Positions 55,545-64,000 of a stretch of 64,000 nucleotides of DNA are shown piece by piece; the first letter of the stretch is position 1, and each line of letters starts with the position of its first letter. The stretch lies in contig NZ_CP039690.1 in assembly GCF_005144885.1 (NCBI RefSeq), positions 1,853,501 through 1,917,500 on the forward strand, in the 5' to 3' direction. The stretch is from Phreatobacter stygius. GTDB taxonomy: Bacteria; Pseudomonadota; Alphaproteobacteria; Rhizobiales; Phreatobacteraceae. The notes under the pieces are model-generated. The model was not told the DNA's origin, did no database searches, and saw only the letters and a program-made list of their open reading frames with translations. The translations under genes were made by a program, and so were the position numbers.

Positions 55545-55877
55545 TCAGTCGCGCGCGTAGAACGCCGCCGGCCACGGCCACTGCACGGTCCAGCCGGGCT
55601 GGCCCCAGAAACGGTCCGCGCCGGCCGCGCCGCGCATGCTGGTCGACATCACCGCCAGATCGCCGGTCGCCGAATCCGAGGCGTAGCGGATGTCCGGGCG
55701 CATCGTCATGTGGTTGCCGGGGAATTCGACCTTCGGTGTCACCAGCCAGCTCGGCCGGCTCACCCGCACCTCCGGAACGGCGCGGCGGCGCGAACGCGCC
55801 TCCGCATCGTGGGTCGCCGCTTCGACGGCAAAAACAGCGATTGCTGCGAGAAGGCCAGCGGCGACATTGCGGATCAT
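55545..55877 (-). CDS. Small secreted protein, unknown
   Basis: 110 aa. An N-terminal signal peptide (NVAAGLLAAIAVFAVEAATHDAEA) is followed by a basic RSRRR stretch and a short mature domain with SWLVTPKVEFPGNHMT and a Trp-rich end (FWGQPGWTVQWPWPAAF). GGGAG lies about 6 nt before the ATG, which supports a real gene. No family is recognised. Similar short proteins occur as uncharacterised periplasmic proteins in rhizobia. Confidence 0.68.
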   Translation of the reverse strand: MIRNVAAGLLAAIAVFAVEAATHDAEARSRRRAVPEVRVSRPSWLVTPKVEFPGNHMTMRPDIRYASDSATGDLAVMSTSMRGAAGADRFWGQPGWTVQWPWPAAFYARD

Positions 55878-55980
55878 GATCGACTCCCGATGCTGCAGGG
55901 AAGTCTACCGTTCCCTTGCGTCCTGGTCGAGAGCATGACGATCACAGATTGACGATGTGTGACCGTCGGATCGCCTCGCT

Positions 55981-56562
55981 TCAGGCGGCAACGCGCGCGT
56001 CGGCGGCGAGCTCCCAACCGCGCCAGCGCGGCATGCTGGCACCGGTCGCGCTGACCAGGCCGCGCACGCCGTCGAGCGCGCCGTCGACGAGCTCACGCCC
56101 GAGCAGACGGGCGCGATCGACCGGGCCGGGCAGCCAGAGCTTGTCCATCCTGGCGGTCGAAAAACCGAAACGCCGATAGTAGGGCTCGTCGCCGACCAGG
56201 ACGATCGCCCGATGGCCGAGCGCTGCCGCCCGGGCCACGGCCTCGTTCATCAGGCGTCCGCCAATGCCTGCCGAGCGCAGCGCCGGATCGACCGCGATCG
56301 GGCCGAGCAGCAAGGCCGGGCGGCCTGGGCCGAGCGTGACATTCCACAGCCTGACCGTGCCGACCAGCCGGTCGGCCGAGGTCGCGGCTAGAGCCAGGCC
56401 GTCGGCCGGCCGCCGGCCTTCGCGCAGACGTTCGGAGGTCTTCTCGCGGCGATCCGCGCCAAAGGCGACGTCAAGCAGCGCCTCGCGGGCGGCGATGTGG
56501 CAGTCACGCTCGTCGGCGACGACGATGGCGGAGCCTGGGAAATCGGTGGCGTGCACGGTCAT
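55981..56562 (-). CDS. GNAT family N-acetyltransferase
   Basis: 193 aa. The acetyl-CoA loop is in PALLLGPIAVDPALRSAGIGGRLMNEAV (R/Q-x-x-G-x-G/A), followed by ALGHRAIVLVGDEPYYRRFGF, the conserved EPxYY motif of YhbS-like acetyltransferases. It is thus related to predicted small-molecule acetyltransferases. AAGGA is 8 nt before the ATG chosen. Confidence 0.87.
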   Translation of the reverse strand: MTVHATDFPGSAIVVADERDCHIAAREALLDVAFGADRREKTSERLREGRRPADGLALAATSADRLVGTVRLWNVTLGPGRPALLLGPIAVDPALRSAGIGGRLMNEAVARAAALGHRAIVLVGDEPYYRRFGFSTARMDKLWLPGPVDRARLLGRELVDGALDGVRGLVSATGASMPRWRGWELAADARVAA

Positions 56563-56650
56563 GGCCGCGGTCCTTCTCAAGGTTCGAGACAGACGACAGC
56601 CCTCGTGCCGGACAAGGTCCGGCCGGTCGGGACTTTTTTGGTGGGGGAAA

Positions 56651-56672
56651 CCCGCCCGGTAGCCCGGGCGGG
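56651..56672 (-). terminator. Terminator after ornithine decarboxylase
   Basis: CCCGCCCGG (56651-56659) pairs perfectly with CCGGGCGGG (56664-56672), 4-nt loop; on the minus strand TTTCCCCC follows. It lies 7 bp past the decarboxylase stop. Confidence 0.75.
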
Positions 56673-56678
56673 AAAGTC

Positions 56679-57824
56679 TCAGATGCAGACGCTCGCGAGC
56701 GGCGCGAAGCCGTTGAAGCCGACCGTCGAATAGGTCGTCGTATAGGCTCCGGTCGCCTCGATCAGCACCTTGTCGCCGATCTCAAGCGACAACGGCAGCA
56801 TGTAGGGCACCTTCTCGTACATCACGTCGACCGAATCGCAGGTCGGTCCGGCGAGCACGCAGGGCACCTTCTCGTCCGCGTCGTGATCGGTGCGGATCGG
56901 ATAGCGGATGGCCTCGTCCATGGTCTCGGCGAGGCCGTGGAACTTGCCGATATCGAGATAGACCCAGCGCACCTCGTCGGCGTCGGACTTCTTCGAGATC
57001 AGCACGACCTCGGTCTCGATGATGCCGGCATTGCCGACCATGCCGCGGCCCGGCTCGATGATCGTTTCCGGGATGCGGTTGCCGAAATGCTTGATCAGCG
57101 CCTCGAAGATCGACGCGCCATAGGCTTCCGCCGCCGGAACGTCCTTCAGGTACTTGGTCGGAAAACCGCCGCCCATATTGACCATCTTCAACTCGATGCC
57201 CCGCTCGGCAAGCGTGCGGAAGATCGACGAGGCCGTGGTCAGCGCCAGGTCCCAGGCGCCCATATTGGTCTGCTGCGAACCGACGTGGAACGACAGGCCA
57301 TAGGCGGAGAGACCCAGCCGGTGAGCCAGCTCGAGAACGCGAGGCGCCATCTCTGCGGCGCAGCCGAACTTGCGCGACAGCGGCCATTCGGCGCCCTCGC
57401 AGTCCTGCAGGAAGCGGCAGAACACCTTGACGTCGCGGGCGCCGAGAAGCGCCGCCTGCCGCGCGATCTTCTCGACCTCGGCCTCGCAATCGACCGCGAA
57501 CAGGCGCACGCCGTACTGCAGCGCGCGTCCGATGTCCTTTTCCTTCTTGATCGTATTGCCGAAGGAAATGCGGTCGGTCGAAGCCCCCGTCGCCATGGCC
57601 TGCTCGATCTCGACCACCGAAGCGCAGTCAAAGCACGAGCCCATTTCGGCCAGCAGGTTCAGGATTTCCGGCGCGGGATTGGCCTTCACGGCGTAGAACA
57701 CGCGCGTATCCGGCAGAGCCCGGGCAAATTTCATGAAGTTCTCGGCGACGACGTTCAGGTCGACGACCAGGATGGGCCCGTCCTCGCGGCGGCTGCGCAG
57801 GAAATCGCGGATACGGTCGGTCAT
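56679..57824 (-). CDS. Type III PLP ornithine/lysine decarboxylase
   Basis: 381 aa, alanine-racemase-fold decarboxylase making putrescine (or cadaverine) from ornithine (or lysine). The PLP lysine is K47 in YAVKANPAP. HVGSQQTNMGAW, GGGFPTKY, EPGRGMVGNAG (phosphate) and the partner-subunit cysteine in GPTCDSVDVMYE are intact. It matches the rhizobial ODC/LDC type. A GGGGAGG ribosome site and a small hairpin precede the ATG. A long structured leader lies further upstream. Confidence 0.92.
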   Translation of the reverse strand: MTDRIRDFLRSRREDGPILVVDLNVVAENFMKFARALPDTRVFYAVKANPAPEILNLLAEMGSCFDCASVVEIEQAMATGASTDRISFGNTIKKEKDIGRALQYGVRLFAVDCEAEVEKIARQAALLGARDVKVFCRFLQDCEGAEWPLSRKFGCAAEMAPRVLELAHRLGLSAYGLSFHVGSQQTNMGAWDLALTTASSIFRTLAERGIELKMVNMGGGFPTKYLKDVPAAEAYGASIFEALIKHFGNRIPETIIEPGRGMVGNAGIIETEVVLISKKSDADEVRWVYLDIGKFHGLAETMDEAIRYPIRTDHDADEKVPCVLAGPTCDSVDVMYEKVPYMLPLSLEIGDKVLIEATGAYTTTYSTVGFNGFAPLASVCI

Positions 57825-58042
57825 TAAAGCCTCCCCTCAGATCCCCCTGGATCTGGAAAGGGTTGAACCCATGGGAGCGAAACGTTTCCCGGGTCCGCTT
57901 TGGAGACGGAACACCGGTGACGGTCACAACCCGATGACGTTCGCCGAGACATCACATCACGCACTGACCGTTGCCGGCCGGTACAAAAAAGGACGCCTTC
58001 GTTTGGCTTGGGAATGACCCCGAACCGCACGGCCGGCAAGAA
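57825..58042 (-). promoter_or_regulatory. Structured 5' leader of ornithine decarboxylase, possible speF motif
   Basis: A perfect 9-bp inverted repeat, TTGCCGGCC (57971-57979) with GGCCGGCAA (58031-58039), encloses 51 nt with an inner GGG/CCC hairpin and a U6 run. A second hairpin, CAGATCC/GGATCTG (57838-57855), abuts the ribosome site. The speF leader is a conserved RNA reported upstream of alphaproteobacterial ornithine decarboxylase genes. That this is one is inferred from position and structure only. Confidence 0.5.
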
Positions 58043-58533
58043 GAACAAGCCTCTTCAGTCGCCGGCTCTGGACACCGGCTGAGACCAAAAAAGCCCGATC
58101 GTCGTTGCTTCAAGTCGCGTCCTCTGCGGAGGGCAGAGTTCGCCGGTTTGCCTCCGGCTGCCGGTTAGGTATCGAAGACCCCGCGTCTTGCGACGCCCCT
58201 GGAATACGGCCCGACGAGCGCCGGCGCATTCCCAAGTCTTCGGGCGGCTGTCCGGCCTCTTGTCCGGATGCCCACCAACCGGCACGCAACCACAGGCACG
58301 TGCGAAATTGGGCGAGGCGACAGATAGCAGATTCCGCCCCCTGCGCAAGACCTTTTTCGGCCCCCGGCCTCAAGAAATTTCGCCTGTCCGGTCATGGTGT
58401 TAACAACCGTTCAGAAAAGCGCCGGAACCATGGCGGGAAAGCCTTTCGGCGACCGCGATCGAGCGCTTGGCACCGACGGCATAAAGAATGCATAAAGATT
58501 GGAGGATTCGCACAAACCGAAGGACAGCGTAGC
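58043..58533. other. Intergenic region with no recognised gene
   Basis: About 490 bp between the decarboxylase leader and the antiporter start. Open frames exist but show no family pattern and no ribosome site. GTTAACAAC at about 58400 and an A-rich stretch near 58490-58500 may belong to the antiporter promoter. Nothing else is seen. Confidence 0.5.
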
Positions 58534-60324
58534 GTGGCAGCTACCGTCGATCTCGCGGCTTATAAGGATGTCCTGATCATCCTCGGCACCACTGCGGTCA
58601 CGGTCCCCGTTCTTGCCCGTTTCGGCATCAGTTCGGTCATCGGTTTTCTCGGCATCGGCGCCTTGCTCGGCCCCTTCGGGGTTGGCCGGCTGGTCGACGG
58701 CCTGCCCTGGCTGAAATGGATCGCGGTCACCGACAGCCGGGAGATTTCGGTCTTTGCCGAGCTCGGCGTGGTTTTCCTGCTGTTCCTGATCGGCCTCGAA
58801 CTGTCTTATGAGCGCTTGACGCGCATGAAGCGCCTGGTGCTCGGCCTCGGCACCGCACAGGTGGTCGCCTCGACCAGCATCATCGCACTTGTCGCCTGGT
58901 GGGCTGGCCAGCCGATCGCCGCGGCGGTGCTGATCGGCGGCGCGCTCGCCCTGTCCTCGACGGCCATCGTGGTCGAACAGCTCGCCGAGACCAAACGGCT
59001 CGCCACCACGACCGGGCGCACCAGCTTCGCGATCCTGCTGCTGCAGGACCTTGCCGTCATCCCCCTCCTGTTCCTGGTCGGGGCGCTCGCCACCCGCGGC
59101 GGCGATTCGGTCGTTCTCGGCCTGGTGATCGCGGTTGCCCAGGGTGTCGCTGCGGTCACCCTGGTGGTGCTTGTCGGCCGCCTCGTGCTCCGGCCGTTCC
59201 TGCGTCTCGTCGCCTCCGCCGACGGCCCGGAGGTCTTCATGGCCGCCACCGTGCTGATCGCCATTGGCATGGGCGTGGTGACCGCCGCCTTTGGCGTGTC
59301 GATGGCGCTCGGTGCCTTCGTCGCCGGCCTGCTGCTCGCCGAGACCGAATATCGCCGCGCGATCGAGGCAACCCTCGAGCCGTTCAAGGGCCTGCTGCTC
59401 GGCGCCTTCTTCTTTTCCGTCGGACTGTCGATCGACCTGTCGCTGATCGCCACCCGGCCGATCGTCTTCGTTGGCGCCCTGGTGGTCCTGATCGGCGTCA
59501 AGATCGCGGTGCTGGTGCCGCTGGTGCGCGCCTTCGGCCAGAGCTGGACGGTCGCGGTGCGCAGCGCCCTGCTGCTCGGACCCGCCGGCGAGTTCGCCTT
59601 CGTCACCATGGGGCTTGCCACCGCCGCTGGCGTGGTGGCCACCGAAACCGGCGCCTTCGTCACCACATTGACCGCCTTCAGCATGGCCACCGTGCCGCTG
59701 CTCGACTATCTCGGCGCCCGTTTCGCCGATCGCATCAAACCGGTGGCGCCGATCGATCCGGCCCTGCTGGTCGCGCCGCCGACAACGCCGGACAAGCGGG
59801 TCATCGTCGTCGGTTACGGCCGGGTCGGCCAGCTCGTCTGCGAAATGCTCGCCCATCACAAGGTACCGTTCATTGCCGTCGACAGCGATGCGCGCGAGAT
59901 CTCTGACCTCAGGCGAGCCGGCCACGAGGTCTATTATGGCGATGCCAACAACCAGGCCTTCCTCGAATCCTGCGGCCTGCGCGAAGCCGCGGCCCTGGTC
60001 CTGACCCTGCACACCGCCGGTGCCATGGACGAGATCGCCGGCCTCGCCAAATCGATCTGCCCGAACCTGACCATCATCGCGCGCGCCCGCGACGCCGACC
60101 ACGCCAAGGCGCTCTACAAGCTCGGCGTCACCGACGCCGTGCCGGAAACCATCGAGGCGAGCCTGCAGCTCTCGGAAGCCGTGCTGTTCGACCTCGGCGT
60201 GCCCGCGGGCCTGGTCATCGCCTCGGTGCACGAACGGCGCGACGTGTTCCGCAAGGAGTTGCAGGAAGCCGGCGCCGACGAGAGCCGCATCAAGCACGCC
60301 GTGCGCTCGCGCAAGACGCTGTAA
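58534..60324 (+). CDS. CPA2 cation:proton antiporter with RCK domain (KefB-like)
   Basis: 596 aa. About 12 TM helices include the exchanger motif FLIGLELSYERL, the SSTAIVVEQLAE and QDLAVIPLLF segments and FFFSVGLSIDLSL. From about residue 420 a Rossmann RCK (TrkA-N) domain follows: VIVVGYGRVGQLVCEML, binding NAD(H), then DSDAREISDLRRAGHEVYYGDA. It exchanges K+ or Na+ for H+ under redox or ligand control. The GTG start is preceded by AGGA; the frame upstream is open but non-homologous. Confidence 0.92.
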   Translation: MAATVDLAAYKDVLIILGTTAVTVPVLARFGISSVIGFLGIGALLGPFGVGRLVDGLPWLKWIAVTDSREISVFAELGVVFLLFLIGLELSYERLTRMKRLVLGLGTAQVVASTSIIALVAWWAGQPIAAAVLIGGALALSSTAIVVEQLAETKRLATTTGRTSFAILLLQDLAVIPLLFLVGALATRGGDSVVLGLVIAVAQGVAAVTLVVLVGRLVLRPFLRLVASADGPEVFMAATVLIAIGMGVVTAAFGVSMALGAFVAGLLLAETEYRRAIEATLEPFKGLLLGAFFFSVGLSIDLSLIATRPIVFVGALVVLIGVKIAVLVPLVRAFGQSWTVAVRSALLLGPAGEFAFVTMGLATAAGVVATETGAFVTTLTAFSMATVPLLDYLGARFADRIKPVAPIDPALLVAPPTTPDKRVIVVGYGRVGQLVCEMLAHHKVPFIAVDSDAREISDLRRAGHEVYYGDANNQAFLESCGLREAAALVLTLHTAGAMDEIAGLAKSICPNLTIIARARDADHAKALYKLGVTDAVPETIEASLQLSEAVLFDLGVPAGLVIASVHERRDVFRKELQEAGADESRIKHAVRSRKTL

Positions 60325-60476
60325 ACCGCCTCAAAATCCGGTTCTCCACCTCGCGCGGGATTGTCTTGCGGGCTTCGCGTTCCTGCGCCATGATCAATTG
60401 CTCATTGACGGCCCTCCGCCAATCCCGACGGGGGGCCGTATCCGTTCCATGAGGCCATCGGGCCATCGAGGACAGG

Positions 60477-61730
60477 ATGAGCGTCAACAAGTCGAGCCAT
60501 ATCCGGCTCACCTCCCACCCCGGCGCCGGCACGCCGTCGCGGTTCAAGATTGCCTGGGGCGCCAAGACCGCCGCGCTGCGCGGCCCGGTCGTCGCAACGG
60601 TCAATGCCGGCCCCGACCGCAACGCCATCGGCACCCATGGCGGCTCCTATGCGCTCTACCGGGCGCTCGCCGTCTCGGCCGGCGCGCTCAATCCGATCCA
60701 GCGGCCGGATCTGACCAACACCCATCCGGTCGTGCAGATCGGCCCCTTCCCGCGATGGTCGGAACCCGGCCGCATCGTCTCGATCGACCCCTGGGGCCAC
60801 ATGGTCGGCGAGGCCTTCCGGCCGCAGATCGCCGAGGGCGTCGATATCCGCCCCTCGATCGCCATCACCAAGGCGCGGCTGACGCTGCCCGAGTTGAAGG
60901 AGCATATCGGCAAGCGGCTGAAACCCGACGGCACGATCGTGCGCGACAGCGGCGACATCGCCTGCGTCAAGATCGCCATCGATCCGGTCTGGTACCTGCC
61001 CGGCATCGCAGAGCGGTTCGGCACCTCGGAGACCAACCTGCGCCGCACCCTGTTCGAGCAGACCGGCGGCATGTATCCGGAGCTGGTCACCCGCCCGGAC
61101 ATGAGCGTGTTCCTGCCGCCGATCGGCAATATCACCGTCTATCTGTTCGGCGACGTCGCCAAGCTCGGCGACCCCAGGACCTTCGTTTCCGGGCGCCTGC
61201 ATGACGAGTGCAACGGCTCCGACGTGTTCGGCTCCGACATCTGCACCTGCCGGCCCTATCTGGTTCACGGCATCGAGGAAGCCGCCCGCGACGCCCAGAA
61301 AGGCGGCGTCGGCTTCGTCGCCTATAACCGCAAGGAAGGCCGGGCGCTCGGCGAAGTCACCAAGTTCCTGGTCTATAACGCGCGCAAGCGCCAGGAAGGC
61401 GGCGACCAGGCCGCGACCTATTTCGAGCGCACCGAATGTGTCGCGGGCGTCCAGGACGCCCGCTTCCAGCAGCTCATGCCCGACGTCATGCACTGGCTCG
61501 GCATCCGCCGCATCGACCGTTTCATGTCCATGTCCAACATGAAATACGACGCGCTGGTGGCTTCCGGCGTCGACGTCGTCGAGCGCGTGCCGATCCCCGA
61601 TGATCTGGTGCCGCAGGACGCGTCGGTCGAGATGGAGGCCAAGAAGGCCGCCGGCTATTTCACCCCCGAGGCTCCGCCGAGCCAGGACGACCTGGCCAAG
61701 GTGGTTGGCCGCAAGATCGAAGACTTCTGA
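60477..61730 (+). CDS. URC1-type GTP cyclohydrolase II-like protein (uracil catabolism)
   Basis: 417 aa. The C-terminal half keeps the GCH2 zinc site in ECNGSDVFGSDICTCRPYL (C-x10-C-x-C, first Cys near 245), continuing VGFVAYNRKEGRALGEV. Unlike RibA it has a longer N-terminal domain and is followed by URC4 and upp. In the yeast Lachancea kluyveri, Urc1 opens the pyrimidine ring in uracil breakdown, so a ring-opening role is inferred here rather than riboflavin synthesis. The ATG follows GAGGACAGG. URC4 begins 2 bp after its stop. Confidence 0.85.
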   Translation: MSVNKSSHIRLTSHPGAGTPSRFKIAWGAKTAALRGPVVATVNAGPDRNAIGTHGGSYALYRALAVSAGALNPIQRPDLTNTHPVVQIGPFPRWSEPGRIVSIDPWGHMVGEAFRPQIAEGVDIRPSIAITKARLTLPELKEHIGKRLKPDGTIVRDSGDIACVKIAIDPVWYLPGIAERFGTSETNLRRTLFEQTGGMYPELVTRPDMSVFLPPIGNITVYLFGDVAKLGDPRTFVSGRLHDECNGSDVFGSDICTCRPYLVHGIEEAARDAQKGGVGFVAYNRKEGRALGEVTKFLVYNARKRQEGGDQAATYFERTECVAGVQDARFQQLMPDVMHWLGIRRIDRFMSMSNMKYDALVASGVDVVERVPIPDDLVPQDASVEMEAKKAAGYFTPEAPPSQDDLAKVVGRKIEDF

Positions 61731-61732
61731 GC

Positions 61733-62971
61733 ATGGCTTTCGCACAACTCGACGCGCCGCGCGCCGCCCGCGCGCTCTTGACCACTTCGGCCGTGCGGGA
61801 GCGGGCCGCCAAGATGCTGGCGCTCGGTCTCGACGGCAAGCTGACCGCCTTCACCGTCGACCTGGCCAGGCTGCCGGCCGCCGCCGACCTGGTGGTCGAG
61901 GTGATCCGCGCCAACTATCCGGACCTCAAGATTCCCTTCCATGCCCGCTGGCGTCATTTCGTCGCCGCCGGCCGCGATCTCGGCCGCGAGGCGCTGGCAA
62001 ACATTGCCGACCCGGCCGAACGCGGCCGCGCGGCTTTCGACCTCGCCATCGCTTCGGTCCTGCTCGATGCCGGCGCCGGCATGGGCTGGCGTTACCGCGA
62101 TGCGGGCACCGGGATCGAGATGTCGAAATCCGAAGGCCTCGCGGTGGCATCGCTCCGGATGGCCGAAGCCGGCGCTTTTGCCGGCGACGGACAGAGCCTC
62201 CGGGCCGACGCGGCGCGCCTTTCGGCGCTGACGGCCGACGATATCGCCCGCGGCTTCCAGGTCTCGGAGACCAATCCGCTGGTCGGCTTGGAGGGTCGCG
62301 CGCGACTTCTTTGCCGGCTCGGCGATACCGTGGCGGCCAACCCGGAAGTGTTTGGCGCCCGGGATACGCCGCGGCCGGGCGGACTGTTCGATCATCTGAG
62401 CGCCCAGGCCGAGACCGCGACCCTGCCGGCGACCAAGATCCTGGCCGCGGTGCTCGCCCATCTCGGCGCGATCTGGCCGAGCCGGATCACGCTCGGCGGC
62501 ATCGCACTCGGCGACACCTGGCGCCATCCCTTGATTCAGGCCGGCGATGCCAGCGACGGGCTGATCCCGTTCCACAAGCTGTCCCAGTGGCTTTCTTATT
62601 CGCTGATCGAGCCGCTGCAATGGAGCGGTATCACGGTGACCGAGGTCGACGGCCTGACCGGTCTGCCTGAATATCGCAATGGCGGGCTGTTCGTCGATAT
62701 GGGCGTACTGGCCTTGCGCGACCCGGCTGCCGCCGACGCGCCCAACACGGTCGATTCGGCGCTGGTTGTCGAATGGCGCGGCCTGACGGTTGCCTTGCTT
62801 GACCGCATCGCGCCGCTGGTGCGTGAGCGGCTGGGCGTCGACGCCGAAGCCTTTCCGCTGGCGCGCGTGCTCGAGGGCGGCACGTGGTCCGCCGGCCGCA
62901 GGCTGGCCCGCGAGAAGCGTGCCGATGGCGGCCCGCCGATCCGGGTGGTGAGCGACGGAACCGTTTTCTAG
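61733..62971 (+). CDS. URC4/urg3 family protein (DUF1688)
   Basis: 412 aa. It matches the DUF1688/URC4 pattern: [63 protein letters not shown] and [14 protein letters not shown]. Its enzymatic step in uracil degradation is not known, though yeast URC4 is essential for that pathway. It lies 2 bp after the URC1 gene and 38 bp before upp on the same strand, making a three-gene operon. Confidence 0.9.
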   Translation: MAFAQLDAPRAARALLTTSAVRERAAKMLALGLDGKLTAFTVDLARLPAAADLVVEVIRANYPDLKIPFHARWRHFVAAGRDLGREALANIADPAERGRAAFDLAIASVLLDAGAGMGWRYRDAGTGIEMSKSEGLAVASLRMAEAGAFAGDGQSLRADAARLSALTADDIARGFQVSETNPLVGLEGRARLLCRLGDTVAANPEVFGARDTPRPGGLFDHLSAQAETATLPATKILAAVLAHLGAIWPSRITLGGIALGDTWRHPLIQAGDASDGLIPFHKLSQWLSYSLIEPLQWSGITVTEVDGLTGLPEYRNGGLFVDMGVLALRDPAAADAPNTVDSALVVEWRGLTVALLDRIAPLVRERLGVDAEAFPLARVLEGGTWSAGRRLAREKRADGGPPIRVVSDGTVF

Positions 62972-63009
62972 AGACTTTAGTAGCCGGCGAAAGACCGGGA
63001 GGGGTAGTG

Positions 63010-63639
63010 ATGAACAATGTGACCGTCGTCGAGCATCCGCTGGTGCAACACAAACTGACGCTGATGCGCGACAAGAGCCGATCGACCAAGGGCTTCCGCC
63101 AGCTGCTGCATGAAATCGGCATGCTGCTGTGTTACGAGGTGACACGCGACCTGCCGCTGCAGCAGGTCGAGATCGAGACGCCACTCGGCGCGATGATGGC
63201 GCCGCAGATCGGCGGCAAGAAGCTGGTCTTCGCGCCGATCCTGCGGGCTGGCCTCGGTTTCATGGACGGCATGCTCGAGCTGGTGCCCTCCGCCCGCGTC
63301 GCCCATATCGGCCTCTACCGTGATCCGCAGACGCTGACCGCGGTCGAATATTACTTCAAGGCGCCCGAGGACGTGGCCGACCGCCTGGTCATCGTCACCG
63401 ACCCCATGCTCGCCACCGCCAATTCGGCGATCGCCGCGGTCGAGCGCCTGAAGGAGCGCGGCGTCACCAATGTCCGTTTCGTCTGCCTGCTCGCGGCCCC
63501 CGAAGGCATCGCCAATTTCCATGGCCATCATCCGGAAGTGCCGATCTGGACGGCTGCGATCGACAGCCACCTGAACGAACACGGCTATATCGTGCCGGGG
63601 CTCGGCGATGCCGGCGACCGCATGTTCGGCACCAAGTAG
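63010..63639 (+). CDS. upp: Uracil phosphoribosyltransferase (URC6-like)
   Basis: 209 aa. It joins uracil and PRPP to UMP. The PRPP-binding loop is [21 protein letters not shown] (about 128-147), and [12 protein letters not shown] and the uracil-binding end [18 protein letters not shown] are intact. In the URC pathway the same activity (Urc6) feeds uracil into the route. Here it is encoded with URC1 and URC4. GGGAGGGG precedes the ATG; the earlier open frame is rejected. Confidence 0.95.
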   Translation: MNNVTVVEHPLVQHKLTLMRDKSRSTKGFRQLLHEIGMLLCYEVTRDLPLQQVEIETPLGAMMAPQIGGKKLVFAPILRAGLGFMDGMLELVPSARVAHIGLYRDPQTLTAVEYYFKAPEDVADRLVIVTDPMLATANSAIAAVERLKERGVTNVRFVCLLAAPEGIANFHGHHPEVPIWTAAIDSHLNEHGYIVPGLGDAGDRMFGTK

Positions 63640-63777
63640 CCCAAGCATGTGAGCAACCGCGCGCCGATGTCCTGGGCCCTCCGATCGAGCAGCTTGCGTC
63701 TGCCCGGCGAAACGGGCAGGATATCGGTATTAGATCTTGTTCTATGTCAGCTGATTCTCAGCTTATATATGCGAGGT
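63640..63777. other. Intergenic region with promoter-like AT run
   Basis: 138 bp after upp. No gene is seen. TATATAT at 63764-63770 is a -10-like box before the candidate sRNA. No clear -35 at proper spacing (TTGTTC at 63737 is 21 bp away). Confidence 0.4.
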
Positions 63778-63860
63778 CTAGGTGCCCGACGGCCGCGAAT
63801 CGCGGTTTCTTCCTCCCAATCTGCCCCACTCCGCCCCCACGGAGTGGGGCCTTTTCTTTT
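63778..63860 (+). ncRNA. Candidate small RNA, suhB/mmgR- or alpha-r14-like
   Basis: About 80 nt. A short hairpin (CCGCG-AAT-CGCGG, 63793-63805) is followed by the single-stranded TTTCTTCCTCCC (63806-63817), a CU-rich anti-Shine-Dalgarno type motif. A strong terminator then follows: CCCCACTCCG (63824-63833) with CGGAGTGGGG (63840-63849) and CTTTTCTTTT. Alphaproteobacterial suhB/mmgR (alpha-r8) and alpha-r14 sRNAs have this layout. The transcript start is only estimated from TATATAT at 63764. Confidence 0.5.
63824..63860 (+). terminator. Strong intrinsic terminator of the candidate sRNA
   Basis: Perfect 10-bp GC-rich stem with a 6-nt loop and an 8-of-10 T tail. No coding gene ends near it (upp stops about 185 bp upstream), which itself argues for an RNA gene between. 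Confidence 0.85.
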
Positions 63861-64000
63861 CGGCCGCGGCCCTGGCCGGGCTTCGGGCGCGGTCAGGAGC
63901 TGCGGCTCCGGAGAGCCCCTCGATGCCGGAGCGCCTCCGCCTCTTCGCCTGCCGGCGCCACGGCAGGGCCACCTTGCCGGCGCTCCGCTCATCGACCGGC
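63861..64000. other. No feature recognised at the window end
   Basis: GC-rich sequence with open frames in several directions but no ribosome site, family motif or RNA structure that stands out. Confidence 0.4.

Noticed and set aside
56609..56640. CCGGAC-AAG-GTCCGG hairpin followed by T6 on the plus strand as a terminator
   Set aside because: No plus-strand gene ends upstream of it, and 11 bases separate stem and T-run.
58411..60297. Long minus-strand frame opposite the antiporter
   Set aside because: Composition of an antisense shadow (runs of H, D, E, R); the plus strand has TM helices and an RCK domain.
60402..61745. Minus-strand frame opposite the URC1-like gene
   Set aside because: No homology and the zinc-site Cys motif lies on the plus strand.
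63737..63742. TTGTTC as -35 box for the candidate sRNA
   Set aside because: 21 bp from the TATATA box, too far for a normal promoter.
63747..63992. 81-codon minus-strand frame at the window end
   Set aside because: Very Arg/Gly/Pro-rich, runs through the sRNA terminator and has no ribosome site.

Overview
The window is GC-rich, densely coded chromosomal DNA from an alphaproteobacterium, most likely of the Hyphomicrobiales (Rhizobiales). The basis is the combination of gcrA with a GANTC-rich promoter region, an IalB-family secreted protein, a NicO/DUF1007 nickel-cobalt pair, a type III ornithine decarboxylase with a long structured leader, and a candidate suhB/mmgR-type small RNA. The genus cannot be fixed from sequence reading alone. 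No rRNA, tRNA, CRISPR array, prophage or replication origin was seen. The only mobile element found is one group II intron.

Layout. 1-9.2 kb: end of a probable methyltransferase, a single-chain indolepyruvate ferredoxin oxidoreductase, a Tat-exported metallophosphatase, a double GNAT protein, a PEP-mutase-family enzyme, a pseudouridine synthase and an RsmC-type methyltransferase. 9.3-11.1 kb: a complete group IIC intron sitting 7 nt behind the terminator of a sugar-acid dehydratase gene. 11.2-20 kb: the dehydratase, a vapBC remnant with a frameshifted toxin, an aminotransferase, an AAA ATPase, an SDR, paired half-permeases, a DUF533 protein and a KDPG aldolase. 20-32.3 kb: an Lrp/hppD divergent pair, a five-gene dipeptide-type ABC transporter operon, a cupin, a collapsed oxidoreductase-DUF4166 remnant beside a DCC protein, and a serine hydrolase. 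32.4-44.4 kb: a dead YCII-type gene, rlmN, an IalB protein, an ECF sigma factor, leuC, argD-argF, gcrA and the nickel pair. 44.5-64 kb: an amidohydrolase, dapB-gpmA, purC, split transketolase, DedA, creatininase/RidA/Lrp, an iron alcohol dehydrogenase, an orphan THI5-like binding protein, ornithine decarboxylase, a KefB-like antiporter, a three-gene uracil-catabolism (URC) operon and a candidate sRNA.

How the parts work together. An identical 12-mer, AAATCGATTGAA, lies just upstream of both the sugar-acid dehydratase and the SDR. A perfect palindrome with the same core, TAAATCGATTTA, lies just upstream of the split transketolase. This suggests one LacI-like regulon for sugar-acid catabolism spread over 35 kb. 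The URC genes (GTP cyclohydrolase II-like, URC4/DUF1688 and uracil phosphoribosyltransferase) form a compact operon for a little-studied uracil degradation route. gcrA is preceded by six GANTC sites and a near-consensus DnaA box within about 230 bp, as expected for a CcrM/GcrA/DnaA cell-cycle circuit.

Decay is also visible: a frameshifted vapC, a 79-codon relic of a two-domain oxidoreductase that is still in frame, and a YCII-like gene stopped at codon 3.
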